Source: Pseudomonadota bacterium
GTDB taxonomy: Bacteria; Pseudomonadota; Alphaproteobacteria; Rhizobiales; Rhizobiaceae
Length of the DNA stretch: 43,747 nt
Reading direction: 5' to 3'
NCBI GenBank assembly: GCA_023419535.1
Contig: JAEZXX010000008.1
Location: forward strand, 1-43,747
Made by a program: the position numbers and the translations under genes. Shown in pieces: positions 7,068-16,483 of this stretch (position 1 is the first letter of the stretch; every line of letters begins with the position of its first letter). The notes under the pieces were generated by a model. It had not been told where the DNA came from and did no database searches. It was given only the letters and a program-made list of their open reading frames with translations.

Positions 7068-7823
7068 TCAGGGAAGGCTGATCGTCAAGGAAAAGGCTCG
7101 GTCGCCGCCGACGAAAACGGCTTGGAACGGAACGGTCGGAGCCCGGCCGTCGCGGGGCCGCTCGCGGATCGGCACGTGCCAGACGCGACCCTCGCGCGCC
7201 GTCGGCTCGCCGAACCGCCAGCCGGGAGACCCTGCGACGAAAAGGTCGTCCGGGACGGCCGGTTCGGACGGGGCCTCGACCAACAGCGTGTCGCCTTCGA
7301 TCCGCGCCGCTACGGCGCCCCCATCGGCCGGGCGGCTGAGGAACGCGCGGTCGATCGCCATTGCATCTGCCATCGAGAGCGGCTCGGCGAGATCGCGGTG
7401 GAGCGTCGCCGCCACGGGGACGCAGAGCGTCCGGCAGACGCCGGCAAGGAACGAGAGGACGAGGTGTCCGTCGGCCTTGCCCGTGGTCTCGAAGGCGATC
7501 GCCATCGGCGCGTCGTAGCCGTTGAGCGCCTCGCCGTTCGCGGTGAGCCGCTCGGGTGGGGGAAAGGAAAGGCGAGGATCGTCGACGTCCCGGCTGCCGG
7601 AGAAGTCCAGGCGCGGCGCCAGACCGCTTTCGCCCGGATCGAGCCAATAGGTCTTCCAACCGGGATCGAGCCCGAACAGAACCGCGCCGCGGATCCGTCC
7701 GGCGGCGTCGGGCGGCTCCGCGATGAGGCGGATCGTCGCGCCTTCCGTGCGGTATTCAGCCGCGAAGGCGGGCGGCGGCATGGTCGACGCGACGAGAGCG
7801 AGAACCTGCAGGAGGCGGATCAT
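7068..7823 (-). CDS. Exported protein with DsbD N-terminal-like domain
   Basis: A 251-residue periplasmic protein. The signal peptide is MIRLLQVLALVASTMPPPAFA, and the mature part is one DsbD-alpha-like immunoglobulin fold. Conserved features include the PGWKTYWLDPGESG region and a cysteine pair in GVCRTLC. The transmembrane and thioredoxin parts of full DsbD are absent, so it may receive electrons from another membrane partner. The start at 7823 puts the signal peptide at the N-terminus; an open frame runs further to 7889 but adds only a charged, low-complexity stretch. It forms a probable unit with the peroxiredoxin and is divergent from yqgE, an arrangement I recall from other Rhizobiales. 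Confidence 0.8.
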   Translation of the reverse strand: MIRLLQVLALVASTMPPPAFAAEYRTEGATIRLIAEPPDAAGRIRGAVLFGLDPGWKTYWLDPGESGLAPRLDFSGSRDVDDPRLSFPPPERLTANGEALNGYDAPMAIAFETTGKADGHLVLSFLAGVCRTLCVPVAATLHRDLAEPLSMADAMAIDRAFLSRPADGGAVAARIEGDTLLVEAPSEPAVPDDLFVAGSPGWRFGEPTAREGRVWHVPIRERPRDGRAPTVPFQAVFVGGDRAFSLTISLP

Positions 7824-8076
7824 CGGGCCATGATAGCCCGAAACCCGCGACACGGAACCACGTCCGTCATCGTCCGGCCGCCGCGGCACCGGGACCTGCC
7901 CGCACGCCCGCTAACCAAATCTTGCGTCCCGCCCTTGATGAATCGGAGGCGACGGCGAGCTATCTAAGGCATCGGCCCGAACGCCGGTCTCGGTTTTCGG
8001 GAAGCTGGAAGCGTAGAAACAAGAGGATAGAGCGTTCCTTGCCCGTGCGAATGGAGCAGACGCCGCTCTAGGCATC

Positions 8077-8685
8077 ATGGACGTCGACACGATCAGATCC
8101 GGGCCGGGTGACCGGCCCTCCCTCGAGGGGCATTTCCTCATCGCCATGCCCGGGATGGAGGACGAGCGCTTCGCTCGCAGCGTCGTCTATATCTGCGCGC
8201 ATTCCGCCTCCGGCGCGATGGGCTTCGTCATCAACAAGGGTCAGGCTCTGAGCTTTCCCGACCTTTTGACGCAGCTCGGCATCGTCTCTTCTGCGGACGA
8301 GATCCGCCTGCCGCTGAAGGGTCACGAGATTTCCGTCTGCCAAGGCGGGCCGGTCGAGAAGGGAAGGGGCTTCGTGCTCCACTCCGACGATTACGGATCC
8401 GAATCGACCGTGCCCGTGGAGGACCGCGTCGCACTGACGCCGACGCTCGACATCCTGAAGTCGATCTCGCGCGGCCTCGGCCCGTCGACCGCCATCATGG
8501 TGCTGGGCTATGCCGGCTGGGGCGCCGGGCAGCTCGAAGCGGAGATCGCGGCGAACGGCTGGCTCACCTGCCGTGCCGATTTCGACATCCTCTTCGACAC
8601 CAGGCTCGACGACAAATACGGCCGCGCGCTGAAGACGATCGGCGTCGATCCCGCCTTCCTCGCCTCGGAGGCCGGTCACGCCTGA
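8077..8685 (+). CDS. yqgE: YqgE/AlgH family protein (UPF0301)
   Basis: A 202-residue member of the YqgE/AlgH (DUF179) family. It shows the family signatures LIAMPGMEDERFARSVVYIC at the N-terminus, GAMGFVINK, GGPVEKGRGFVLHS and the late GYAGWGAGQLEAEI. Biochemical function is not settled in the family. Its stop lies within the last codons of the convergent GGDEF/EAL gene (overlap 8676-8685). The 253-bp gap upstream, shared with the divergent DsbD-like gene, should hold promoters for both. Confidence 0.93.
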   Translation: MDVDTIRSGPGDRPSLEGHFLIAMPGMEDERFARSVVYICAHSASGAMGFVINKGQALSFPDLLTQLGIVSSADEIRLPLKGHEISVCQGGPVEKGRGFVLHSDDYGSESTVPVEDRVALTPTLDILKSISRGLGPSTAIMVLGYAGWGAGQLEAEIAANGWLTCRADFDILFDTRLDDKYGRALKTIGVDPAFLASEAGHA

Positions 8686-11606
8686 GCCGGTCTCGTCGTC
8701 GCGCTCGGCTGCGACGCGGTCCGGGGCTTGGCTCCCTTTCGCTCCTGGAGCAGGCGCCGGGTCTCCTCGGCGTTCATCGGAGGGGCGAACATGAAGCTCT
8801 GGACGTATTCGCAGTTCAGGGCCTTGAGGCGCTCGGCGTCGTCGTTCGTCTCGACCCCTTCCGCGACGACCGAGAGCCCGAGCTCGTGGGCCATCGTCAC
8901 GATCGACTGCACGATGACCTGGCGCTGCGGCATCGATTCCTTGCGCAGGAAGGACTGGTCGATCTTCAGCGTGTCGAACGGAAAGCGCATCAGGTAGGAC
9001 AGCGAGGAGTAGCCGGTCCCGAAATCGTCCAGCGACAGGCCGACGCCGAGTTCGCGCAGCTGCGCCAGCAGCTGGGCCGAGCGCTCCGGATTGTCCATGA
9101 CGAGCGACTCGGTCAGCTCTAGCCGCAGGCTCTCCGGGCTCAGCTTGTGGCGCGACAGCACCGTGCGCACGTCGGTGACGAGATCCTGGCGGATCAGCTG
9201 GCGCGACGAGATGTTGACCGAGACCGTCAAGCCCGAGCGCCCCGACAGGCGCTGCCAGTCGGACAGGCGCCGGACCGCCTCGTCGAGCGCGAACTGGCCG
9301 AGCTGGACGATGAGGCCGCTGGTCTCGGCGATGGGGATGAATTCGGAGGGAGAGACCAGACCGCGCTTGGGGTGTTCCCAGCGAAGCAGCGCCTCGAAGC
9401 CCTCGATCGATCCGTCGGCCAGCCGCACGATCGGCTGGAAGGCGAGCGACAGCTCCTGCCGCGAGAAGGCGCGGCGAAGGTCCGACTCCAGCTCCAGGCG
9501 CCCCGAGCCGACGCTCTTGTAGGCCGAGCGGAAGGGCTCGACACGGTCGCCGCCCAGGCGTTTGGCCTGGTACATAGCGAGCTCGGCCTCCTTCAGGAGA
9601 TCCTCGGCGGCGCTGCCCTCGCTCCAGCCGGTGAGCCCGATCGAGCCGGTCAGCACGATCTCGCGGTCGGTGAAGTTGATGGGCGCGCGGATCGCCTCGC
9701 GCAGATCCTCCGCGACCTGGGCGACGGCCGCGACATCGGTGCGCGACATCAGGATCAGGCCGAACTGGTCGCCGGACAGGCGGGCGAGCGAATCCTGCTG
9801 CTTCAGGAGCCGCTTGAGGCGCCGGCCGATGGTCAGCAGGATCGTGTCCCCGGTGGCGATCCCGAAATCGTCGTTCACCTGCTTGAAGCGGTCGATGTCG
9901 ATGACGAAGATCGAGGGTCGCAGATCGGCGCGCGTGGCTGCGATGGCGGCGATCGAATCCATCCGGTCGAGGAAGAGCTCGCGGTTCGGCAGGCCCGTCA
10001 GCTGGTCGTGCAGCGCGTCGTGGAGAAGGCGCTCCTCGGACTTCTTGTCGTCCGTCACGTCCTTCAGGGTGCCGACGCAGCGGACCACCTCGCCGTCGGA
10101 GCCGAGCATGGGCCGGGCGCGCAGGTGCATCCAGTAGTAGTGCCCGTCGCCCGAGCGCACGCGGAAATCCTGCAGGATCCGCCCGCGCCGGTGCTCGATG
10201 ATCGTGTCGAGCATCACCTTGAAGCGGTCGCGGTCGTCGGGGTGGAGGATCGGCAGCCAGTCGCGCGCCGGCCCGTTCATGGCGCGCAGCGGCATCTGCG
10301 CCATGCCGTCCGAATCGCAGGCGGTGAAGATGCGGTCACGCGTGACGTCCCAGTCCCAGATCGCGTCGCCCGTGCCGGCCAGCGCCAGCGAGCGGCGCTC
10401 CATGTCGGAGATGAGACCGCTCGCCAGACTCCCGCCCGCGAAGGCGTGCTGCATCACCGTGAAGCCGATGAGAAGGACGATGAGGACGAGGCCGCCGGCG
10501 AGCGCGGGCTGAATGATGTCGTTGTCGATCGCGCCCGTCAGCGTCGCCCAGCCGGCGCCGAGCCAGGCGATGATCAGGAGCCAGGTCGGAATCAGCATCA
10601 CCGCCCGGTCGAAGCCCTGGAAGGCGAGCGTGAGGATCAGGACGAGGCCGATGCCGGCCGTCGCGGCGAGAGAGAGCCGCGCGAAGCCGGCCGCGAAGGG
10701 CGGATCGACGACGGCCATGAAGGCCAGCGCCGACAGGCCCGCGAGCCACAGGACCGTGAAGGCGGAAAGCGCGCCGTGCCAGCGGTTGAGGTTCAGATAG
10801 GCGTAGAGGAACACGATGAGCGTGAAGGCGAGCGCCACTTCGGTCGTCGCCCGCAGGATGGTCTCGCGCCCCGGATCGGTCGGCACGAGGCGCTGCCAGA
10901 AGTCGAAATCGATGCACACATAGGCGAGGACGGCCCAGGCGAGCGCGGCGGTCGCCGGGAACATCGGCGAGCCCTTCACCACGAACAGGATCGTCAGGAA
11001 GACGGCGAGAAGGCCGGCGATGCCGAGGACGATGCCGCGATACAGGGTGAAGGAGTTCAGCGTGTCCTTGTAGGCGTTCGGCTCCCAGAGCCGGATCTCG
11101 GGCAGCCTGTCGGAGGACAGCTCGGCGACGAAGGTGACGATCGAACCGGGATCGATGGTCACGAAGAAGAGATCGGCCTCGGTGCTCTCCTGGCGCTCCA
11201 GCGCCGAGCCCACGGAGGGGGTGATCGCCGTGATGCGGCGCGAGCCGAGATCGGGCGCGACGATGCCCGATCCGGGCAGCTTGAAATGCGGCGCGACGAC
11301 GAGGCGGTCGAGCTGCTCGTCGGTGTTGTTGGAGAGCGCGAAGACCGCCCAGTTGCCCGAGCCGCTGGCGGTGGCCGCCTCGACCTCGAAGCGCCGCACG
11401 ACGCCGTCGGCGGCCGGGACGGTCGTCACCTGGAAGCTCTCGCCCTGGCCCGCATAGAGGTCGACCGCGGGCAGGAGGTCGATCGCGACGTCCTGGCGCG
11501 AGACCTCGACAGGCTCGAGCGCCTGCGCCGGGGCCGGGGCGACGAGCGCCGAAAGCACCAGCAACAGGCCGAGGAGAATACGGCGGAAACGCTCGATTTC
11601 AGGCAT
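8676..11606 (-). CDS. 7TM/PAS/GGDEF/EAL cyclic-di-GMP phosphodiesterase
   Basis: A 976-residue membrane signalling protein. In order: signal peptide (about 1-29), periplasmic sensory domain (about 30-190), seven or so hydrophobic helices (about 190-395, 7TMR-DISM-like), PAS domain (about 405-530), GGDEF domain (about 540-700) and EAL domain (about 715-960). The GGDEF motif is degenerate (SGDQF, 610-614), so cyclase activity is unlikely, though it may bind GTP. The EAL domain looks active: EALLR at 738-742, NISSRQL, LELTES, DDFGTG, LKID and AEGVET are all present. It should hydrolyse c-di-GMP to pGpG in response to a periplasmic signal. The start overlaps the end of the acetyltransferase gene by 8 bp, suggesting translational coupling. 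The 3' end overlaps yqgE by 10 bp on the opposite strand. Confidence 0.93.
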   Translation of the reverse strand: MPEIERFRRILLGLLLVLSALVAPAPAQALEPVEVSRQDVAIDLLPAVDLYAGQGESFQVTTVPAADGVVRRFEVEAATASGSGNWAVFALSNNTDEQLDRLVVAPHFKLPGSGIVAPDLGSRRITAITPSVGSALERQESTEADLFFVTIDPGSIVTFVAELSSDRLPEIRLWEPNAYKDTLNSFTLYRGIVLGIAGLLAVFLTILFVVKGSPMFPATAALAWAVLAYVCIDFDFWQRLVPTDPGRETILRATTEVALAFTLIVFLYAYLNLNRWHGALSAFTVLWLAGLSALAFMAVVDPPFAAGFARLSLAATAGIGLVLILTLAFQGFDRAVMLIPTWLLIIAWLGAGWATLTGAIDNDIIQPALAGGLVLIVLLIGFTVMQHAFAGGSLASGLISDMERRSLALAGTGDAIWDWDVTRDRIFTACDSDGMAQMPLRAMNGPARDWLPILHPDDRDRFKVMLDTIIEHRRGRILQDFRVRSGDGHYYWMHLRARPMLGSDGEVVRCVGTLKDVTDDKKSEERLLHDALHDQLTGLPNRELFLDRMDSIAAIAATRADLRPSIFVIDIDRFKQVNDDFGIATGDTILLTIGRRLKRLLKQQDSLARLSGDQFGLILMSRTDVAAVAQVAEDLREAIRAPINFTDREIVLTGSIGLTGWSEGSAAEDLLKEAELAMYQAKRLGGDRVEPFRSAYKSVGSGRLELESDLRRAFSRQELSLAFQPIVRLADGSIEGFEALLRWEHPKRGLVSPSEFIPIAETSGLIVQLGQFALDEAVRRLSDWQRLSGRSGLTVSVNISSRQLIRQDLVTDVRTVLSRHKLSPESLRLELTESLVMDNPERSAQLLAQLRELGVGLSLDDFGTGYSSLSYLMRFPFDTLKIDQSFLRKESMPQRQVIVQSIVTMAHELGLSVVAEGVETNDDAERLKALNCEYVQSFMFAPPMNAEETRRLLQERKGAKPRTASQPSATTRPAQA

Positions 11607-12246
11607 GGGGGACCGGATCGACCTCGTCCTGCAGCCGTGGCCGTGTCGCGGGCCGGGCGCGCGGAAGGGAGCCGTCCTCGGACAGGAGCGAATAGAGAAG
11701 GTGATCGTGCCAGGTTCCCGCGATCATGAGATACTTACGCAAATGGCCTTCGCGGGTGTAGCCGCATTTCTCGAGAAGTCCGATCGACCGTTGGTTGTGC
11801 GGCAGGCATGCGGCCTCGATCCGGTGCAGCCGTTCCACGTCGAAGGCATAGGCGGACACCGAACGGACGGCCTCTGCCATCAGGCCGTGTCCGGCGAAGC
11901 GTTCCCCCATCCAGTAGCCGAGGGTCCCGGTCTGCGCGACGCCCCTGCGAATCTGGCCGAGCGTGATTCCCCCGCACAGCCGACCCGAAATCGTCTCGAA
12001 CAGGAAGAAGGCGTGGCCGTGACGGGCGCGCGCGTCGGCCCGGTACCGTGACAGGCGCGCCTCGAAGGAGGCCCGCGACAGTTCGTCGGCGCTCCAGGCC
12101 GGCTCCCAGGGCACCAGGAAGGCGCGGCTCGCCTCGCGAAGCGCACGCCATTCCTCGTAATCGCCGGCGCGGGGCGCGCGCAGGACGATCCGCTCGCCGG
12201 CGAGCGCCGGCGTCGGCACGCCGCCGAACCAGTCGAGGAGGAACAC
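11599..12246 (-). CDS. RimJ/RimL-like GNAT acetyltransferase
   Basis: A 215-residue Gcn5-related N-acetyltransferase of the RimJ/RimL type, transferring acetyl from acetyl-CoA to a protein N-terminus or small amine. It shows LGYWMGERFAGHGLMAEAV (acetyl-CoA pyrophosphate-binding region) and the C-terminal NQRSIGLLEKCGYTREG typical of RimJ. About 20 residues after the fold are arginine/proline-rich and probably disordered. It lies between the M16 peptidase (17-bp gap) and the EAL gene (8-bp overlap), all on the minus strand, so one operon with thrC is likely. The natural substrate cannot be told. Confidence 0.88.
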   Translation of the reverse strand: MFLLDWFGGVPTPALAGERIVLRAPRAGDYEEWRALREASRAFLVPWEPAWSADELSRASFEARLSRYRADARARHGHAFFLFETISGRLCGGITLGQIRRGVAQTGTLGYWMGERFAGHGLMAEAVRSVSAYAFDVERLHRIEAACLPHNQRSIGLLEKCGYTREGHLRKYLMIAGTWHDHLLYSLLSEDGSLPRARPATRPRLQDEVDPVPHA

Positions 12247-12263
12247 CGGGTCCGTCCGTCGCG

Positions 12264-13553
12264 TCAGCCGGCCGCGAGCGCCGGGCTCCCCAGCCGTTGC
12301 TCGATCGAGTCGAGCGAGGGCAGGAGACGCAGCGGCCCGATCGCGGCCAGCGTCGGCTTGACGTCGAGAAAGGTCCGGCCGGCGAGGTCGGCGAGGCGCC
12401 CGGCCGAGATGGCGGCGAGCCGCTCGAGAAGCTCGGCATTCTCGATCACCGCGCCCTTGAAGAGAAGCTGGCGGGCGATCTGGCCGGCGCGCGAGGCGGG
12501 ACTCTCCTGGCTCATCAGAAGGCTGGAGCGGATCTGCGAGCGGGCCCGCACGACCTCCTTCTCCGTGATGCCGTCCGCGGCCCGGGCCAGCTCTTCCACG
12601 ATCACGGGGGCGAGCTCGGACAGTTCGTCCTCACCCGTCGCGGCATGGACGCCGAAGAGCCCGGTGTCCGAAAAGCTCCAGTGGAAGGCCGAGATGGCGT
12701 AGCAGAGCCCGCGCGTCTCGCGGATCTCCTGGAAGAGGCGGGACGACATGCCGCCGCCCAGGATCGTGGACAGGACCTGCGAGGCGTAGAAGTCGCGCTG
12801 ATAGTAGGGCCGGCCCTGGAAGCCGAGCACGAGCTGGGCGTCGGCGAGGTCGCGGTCCTGACGGAACTCGCCGCCCGTGTACGCGGCCGGCGTGCGGCCC
12901 TCCGCCTCGATGCCGGTGCCGGGCGAAAGGTGCCCGAAATTGGCGGTCACGCGGTCGACGACGTCCTGATGGGAGACGGCGCCTGCCGCCGAGACGACCA
13001 GCTTGTCGGGCGTGTAGTGCGAGCCGAGATAGGAGCGCAGCCCCTCCGGCGTGAAGGAGCGCACGGTCTCGCGGGTGCCCAGGATCGGCCGGCCGATCAC
13101 CTGATCGCGGAAGGCCTGCGCCTGGAAGTGATCGAAGACGATGTCGTCCGGCGTGTCCTCGGCGGCGCCGATCTCCTGCAGGATGACGTGCTGCTCGCGG
13201 GCCAGCTCCTCCTCGTCGAACTTCGAATCGAGCAGGATGTCGGAGAGGATGTCGAGGGCGAGCGGCACGTCCTCGCGCATCACGCGTGCGTAGTAGGCCG
13301 TGGTCTCCACGCTCGTGGAGGCGTTCAGCTCGCCGCCGACGTCCTCGATCTCCTCGGCGATGCGGCGCGCCGAGCGCTGGGTCGTGCCCTTGAAGGCCAT
13401 GTGCTCGAGCAGATGGGCGATGCCGTGCTCGTGCATCCCCTCGTCGCGCGCGCCCGCCTTGACCCAGATCCCGAGCGCCGCGCTTTCCAGCGCGGGCATG
13501 GTCTCGGTGGCGATCGTCAGCCCGTTGGAGAGCTTCGTGATCTCGACGCTCAT
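12264..13553 (-). CDS. M16 (pitrilysin/MPP-like) zinc peptidase
   Basis: A 429-residue M16B peptidase, the size of bacterial homologues of the mitochondrial processing peptidase beta subunit. The inverted zinc motif HLLEH is at 47-51, and the distal zinc-binding glutamate lies in EELAREQHVILQE near residue 127. The C-terminal half has the R/Y-type MPP-beta signature around GGGMSSRLFQEIRE...GLCY. It probably cleaves peptides in the cytoplasm. Its ATG at 13551-13553 overlaps the thrC stop codon in ATGA fashion, so the two are translationally coupled. The thrC-M16 pair is, as I recall, common in Rhizobiales. Confidence 0.95.
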   Translation of the reverse strand: MSVEITKLSNGLTIATETMPALESAALGIWVKAGARDEGMHEHGIAHLLEHMAFKGTTQRSARRIAEEIEDVGGELNASTSVETTAYYARVMREDVPLALDILSDILLDSKFDEEELAREQHVILQEIGAAEDTPDDIVFDHFQAQAFRDQVIGRPILGTRETVRSFTPEGLRSYLGSHYTPDKLVVSAAGAVSHQDVVDRVTANFGHLSPGTGIEAEGRTPAAYTGGEFRQDRDLADAQLVLGFQGRPYYQRDFYASQVLSTILGGGMSSRLFQEIRETRGLCYAISAFHWSFSDTGLFGVHAATGEDELSELAPVIVEELARAADGITEKEVVRARSQIRSSLLMSQESPASRAGQIARQLLFKGAVIENAELLERLAAISAGRLADLAGRTFLDVKPTLAAIGPLRLLPSLDSIEQRLGSPALAAG

Positions 13554-14959
13554 GCGGCGGCCCCGAGCGAGACGGCGCGGGAACGCTCCTCGACGAAGCG
13601 CTGCAAGGTCGGGAGATCGTTCGCGACCGTCTCGAACACCTCCGCGCGCTTCATGAGGTCGCCATGGGTCGGGGGCAGAGGCGGCTCGGCGCCGACGGCC
13701 GCCGCCACGGCCGCGGGGAACTTCGCCGGATGGGCCGTGCCGAGAACGATCATCGGCGCCTGACCCTCGTGGCGGCGCGCGACCGCGAGGCCGACGGCGG
13801 TGTGCGGGTCGAGGAGATAGGCCGAGCTCTCGAAGACGTCGGCGATGGTCTCGCGCACCTCGTCCTCGCTCGCGGTCCCTGCGTCGAACTCGGCGCGGAT
13901 CGCCTCCAGCGTCGCGCCCGGCAGCGTGAAGCTCTTCGACTGCTTCAGATTGTCCATCTGCCGGCGGATGTCGTCGCCGTCGCGTCCGCCCGCCTCGAAC
14001 AACAGGCGCTCGAAGTTCGAGGAGATCTCGATGTCCATGGAGGGCGAGCTCGTCGCCTTGACGCCTTCCATCTCGTAGCGCCCCGAGCCCAGCGTGCGCG
14101 CCAGGATGTCGTTCTCGTTGGTGGCGATGACGAGCCGATCGACCGGCAGACCCATGCGCTTGGCGCCGTATCCGGCGAAGATGTCGCCGAAATTTCCGGT
14201 CGGGACCGTGAAGGACACGCGGCGATCGGGCGCGCCGAGGCTGGCGGCCGCGGTGAAGTAGTAGACGATCTGGGCCATGATCCGGGCCCAGTTGATGGAG
14301 TTGACGCCCGAGAGCGCCGTGCGGGTGCGGAAGGCCTGATCGTTGAACATCGCCTTCACCATCGCCTGGCAGTCGTCGAAGGTGCCCTCGACCGCGATCG
14401 GATGGACGTTGGCGGCGCCGGACGTCGTCATCTGCCGCTGCTGCACCGGCGAGACGCGGCCGCGCGGGAAGAGGATGAACATGTCGGTGCGCTGCGAGGC
14501 GGAGAAGGCGGCGATGGCCGCGCCGCCCGTGTCGCCCGAGGTCGCGCCGACGATGGTCGCGCGCGCGCCGCGCGCGGTCAGCGCGTGGTCCATCAGCCGC
14601 GCGAGCAGCTGCATGGCGACGTCCTTGAAGGCGAGCGTCGGCCCGTGGAAGAGCTCCAGGACGAAGGCGTTCGGCCCGACCTGCACCAGGGGCGCGACGG
14701 CCGGGTGGCGGAAGGTGGCGTAGGCCTCGTCGACCATGCGCTTCAGATCGGCCTGCGCGATGTCGTCGCCGACGAAGGGCGTCAGAATCTCCAGCGCGAT
14801 CTCCGCATAGGGCCGCCCGGCGAAGGACCGTATCGTCGCCTCCGACAGAGCCGGCCAGGACTGCGGAACGTAGAGGCCGCCGTCTTCGGCAAGGCCCGCC
14901 AGGAGAACGTCGCTGAACCCAAGGACGGGGGCCTGCCCCCGCGAACTCACATACTTCAC
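13550..14959 (-). CDS. thrC: Threonine synthase
   Basis: PLP-dependent threonine synthase of 469 residues, converting O-phosphohomoserine to threonine and phosphate. The N-terminal family block is YVSSRGQAPVLGFSDVLLAG. The PLP lysine is K112 in HGPTLAFKD, and the phosphate-binding loop is GATSGDTGGAA. The frame is open further upstream. The GTG at 14959 has GGGAG six bases before it and starts at the conserved KYVSSRG, so it is chosen. First gene of the minus-strand unit thrC-M16-GNAT-EAL. It is divergent from a lipoprotein gene across 150 bp. Confidence 0.96.
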   Translation of the reverse strand: MKYVSSRGQAPVLGFSDVLLAGLAEDGGLYVPQSWPALSEATIRSFAGRPYAEIALEILTPFVGDDIAQADLKRMVDEAYATFRHPAVAPLVQVGPNAFVLELFHGPTLAFKDVAMQLLARLMDHALTARGARATIVGATSGDTGGAAIAAFSASQRTDMFILFPRGRVSPVQQRQMTTSGAANVHPIAVEGTFDDCQAMVKAMFNDQAFRTRTALSGVNSINWARIMAQIVYYFTAAASLGAPDRRVSFTVPTGNFGDIFAGYGAKRMGLPVDRLVIATNENDILARTLGSGRYEMEGVKATSSPSMDIEISSNFERLLFEAGGRDGDDIRRQMDNLKQSKSFTLPGATLEAIRAEFDAGTASEDEVRETIADVFESSAYLLDPHTAVGLAVARRHEGQAPMIVLGTAHPAKFPAAVAAAVGAEPPLPPTHGDLMKRAEVFETVANDLPTLQRFVEERSRAVSLGAAA

Positions 14960-15109
14960 GGCAACTCCCAAGCCCGCCCGACACGCGGCTCTCGACATTC
15001 CGTTCCCGGCCGCGCCGGAGCGCGCCGCCGTGGATGGTTCCCCGCCGCGGTCGCACCGCGCGGGAGGCAATGGTATAGACCGCCGTCGCATATGAAGGAA
15101 GGACTGCCG

Positions 15110-15610
15110 ATGGCACCGCTTCGCGCTCTGAGGACCGCCCCTTTCGCTATGGGCCTCGCGGTCCTTTCGGCCTGTTCGACCGGCAGCGCGCCGCCGCCCG
15201 CCATTCCCCAGCCGGTCGGGACGGAAGCCGCCTACTGCCCGCCCGTCGTCCAGCGCGAGGGCACCTCGATCCTACGCCGCGGCGAGGGGGACGCGCTGCA
15301 GTACATCGCCTCGATCTCGGAAACCTCGCGGTCCTGCCGCGTCGTCGACGGCGTGCTGCAGATCGAGGTCGGGATCGCCGGCCGGGTCATGCCGGGCGCG
15401 GCCGCCCCCTCGGGCCAGGTCGGTCTGCCGCTGCGCGTCGTGGTCGTGCGCGGCGACGAGGTGCTCTACTCCAATCTCGGGCGCCTGGGCGTGCCGATCG
15501 CGCGCGGCTCGGGCGCGCAGAGCTTCGCCTATGTCGACCGGGCGATCCGCCTTTCCGAGCCGGCAAGCCGCAACATCAACATCCAGGTCGGATTCGACGA
15601 GCAGAACTGA
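15110..15610 (+). CDS. Predicted lipoprotein of unknown function
   Basis: A 166-residue protein with a lipoprotein signal: an N-terminal hydrophobic stretch ending in the lipobox LSAC, cysteine near residue 21. A proline-rich linker (APPPAIPQP) follows, and then a domain rich in beta-strand-forming residues with two more cysteines (YCPP, SRSCRV) that could form a disulfide. The end reads NINIQVGFDEQN. It is likely anchored in a membrane facing the periplasm. The start has AAGGAAGGA seven bases upstream. I do not recognise a named family. The gene ends 20 bp before the convergent HAD phosphatase. Confidence 0.8.
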   Translation: MAPLRALRTAPFAMGLAVLSACSTGSAPPPAIPQPVGTEAAYCPPVVQREGTSILRRGEGDALQYIASISETSRSCRVVDGVLQIEVGIAGRVMPGAAAPSGQVGLPLRVVVVRGDEVLYSNLGRLGVPIARGSGAQSFAYVDRAIRLSEPASRNINIQVGFDEQN

Positions 15611-15629
15611 TTTGCACCCGGGAGCGAGC

Positions 15630-16310
15630 TCAGGCGCGCTCCCACTCCGCGAACGCCTCGACGACGGACGGAAAGTCGGAGAGGCGTGAGATCACCGTCT
15701 CGGCGCCCGCGTCGGTCAGCGCGTCGGCGTGGCCGGGGTGGGTGTGGCTCGCGCCGGTGAAGCCGACGACGCGGCAGCCGGCGGCCACGGCGGCCGCGAT
15801 CCCGTGGACCGAATCCTCGATGACGATCGCGTCGCGCGGCTCCACCTCGAATTCCCTGCAGGCGTGCAGATAGACGTCCGGCGCCGGCTTGATGCGCCGC
15901 GATCCGACCTCGCGCGAGGAGTAGACATAGGGGCGGAAGCGGTCCCACAGCCCGACATGCGACAGCATGATCTTCAGCCGCTCGCCGAGCGAGTTGGAGC
16001 AGATAGCGCGCGGCAGCTCCAGCCGGTCGAGCATGTCGTGGACGCCCGCGATCGCCTCGACCTTGGCGAGGCGCTTGTCGGCCTCGGCCTCGGCGCGCGC
16101 GACGAAATCCTCGGGAAAGACCATGCCCGTCTCCTCGGAGAGGGCCGCGAGGATGCGGTCGAGCGTCAGGCCGGCGAAGCGCGCCGCGATCTCCTCGGCC
16201 GAAATTTCGTAGCCCAACTCGGCGAACATCTCCGATTCGATGCGCGCGGAGACGATCTCGGAATCGACGAGCACGCCGTCGCAGTCGAACAGGATGAGGG
16301 AGAGGGCCAT
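15630..16310 (-). CDS. HAD superfamily phosphatase (subfamily IA)
   Basis: A 226-residue HAD hydrolase with an alpha-helical cap. Motif I is FDCDGVLVDSE (nucleophile D9 and D11), motif II lies in CSNSLG, the motif III lysine in RRIKPAPDVY, and motif IV in VIEDSVHG. It is closest in style to phosphoglycolate phosphatase/beta-phosphoglucomutase-like members (YieH/GPH type); the substrate cannot be told. Convergent with the lipoprotein gene and divergent from ccrM across a 173-bp gap. Confidence 0.93.
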   Translation of the reverse strand: MALSLILFDCDGVLVDSEIVSARIESEMFAELGYEISAEEIAARFAGLTLDRILAALSEETGMVFPEDFVARAEAEADKRLAKVEAIAGVHDMLDRLELPRAICSNSLGERLKIMLSHVGLWDRFRPYVYSSREVGSRRIKPAPDVYLHACREFEVEPRDAIVIEDSVHGIAAAVAAGCRVVGFTGASHTHPGHADALTDAGAETVISRLSDFPSVVEAFAEWERA

Positions 16311-16483
16311 TCGTCGAACTCGCCGTGCGGAAGGAATGCGGCGTGCCGGCCGCGCGGGGGCCGTAGCACGCGGGCGCCGGATGCGCCAAACGCGAGGGTG
16401 ACGGTGAGGTTCACCGATCGTTTACGTCGTTCGGTAACTATGATCGCGGTCCAGTTGTTCTTGCGTCAGACCGGGTGAGTGAA

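Noticed and set aside
9147..11729. 860-codon plus-strand open frame opposite the GGDEF/EAL gene
   Set aside because: It mirrors a well-supported gene. The encoded protein is charged and low in complexity, with no domain. Long antisense frames are expected at this GC content.
16422..16437. CtrA site upstream of ccrM
   Set aside because: Only a loose TTAC/GTAA dyad is present; it does not match TTAA-N7-TTAA, so it is not listed as a CtrA box.
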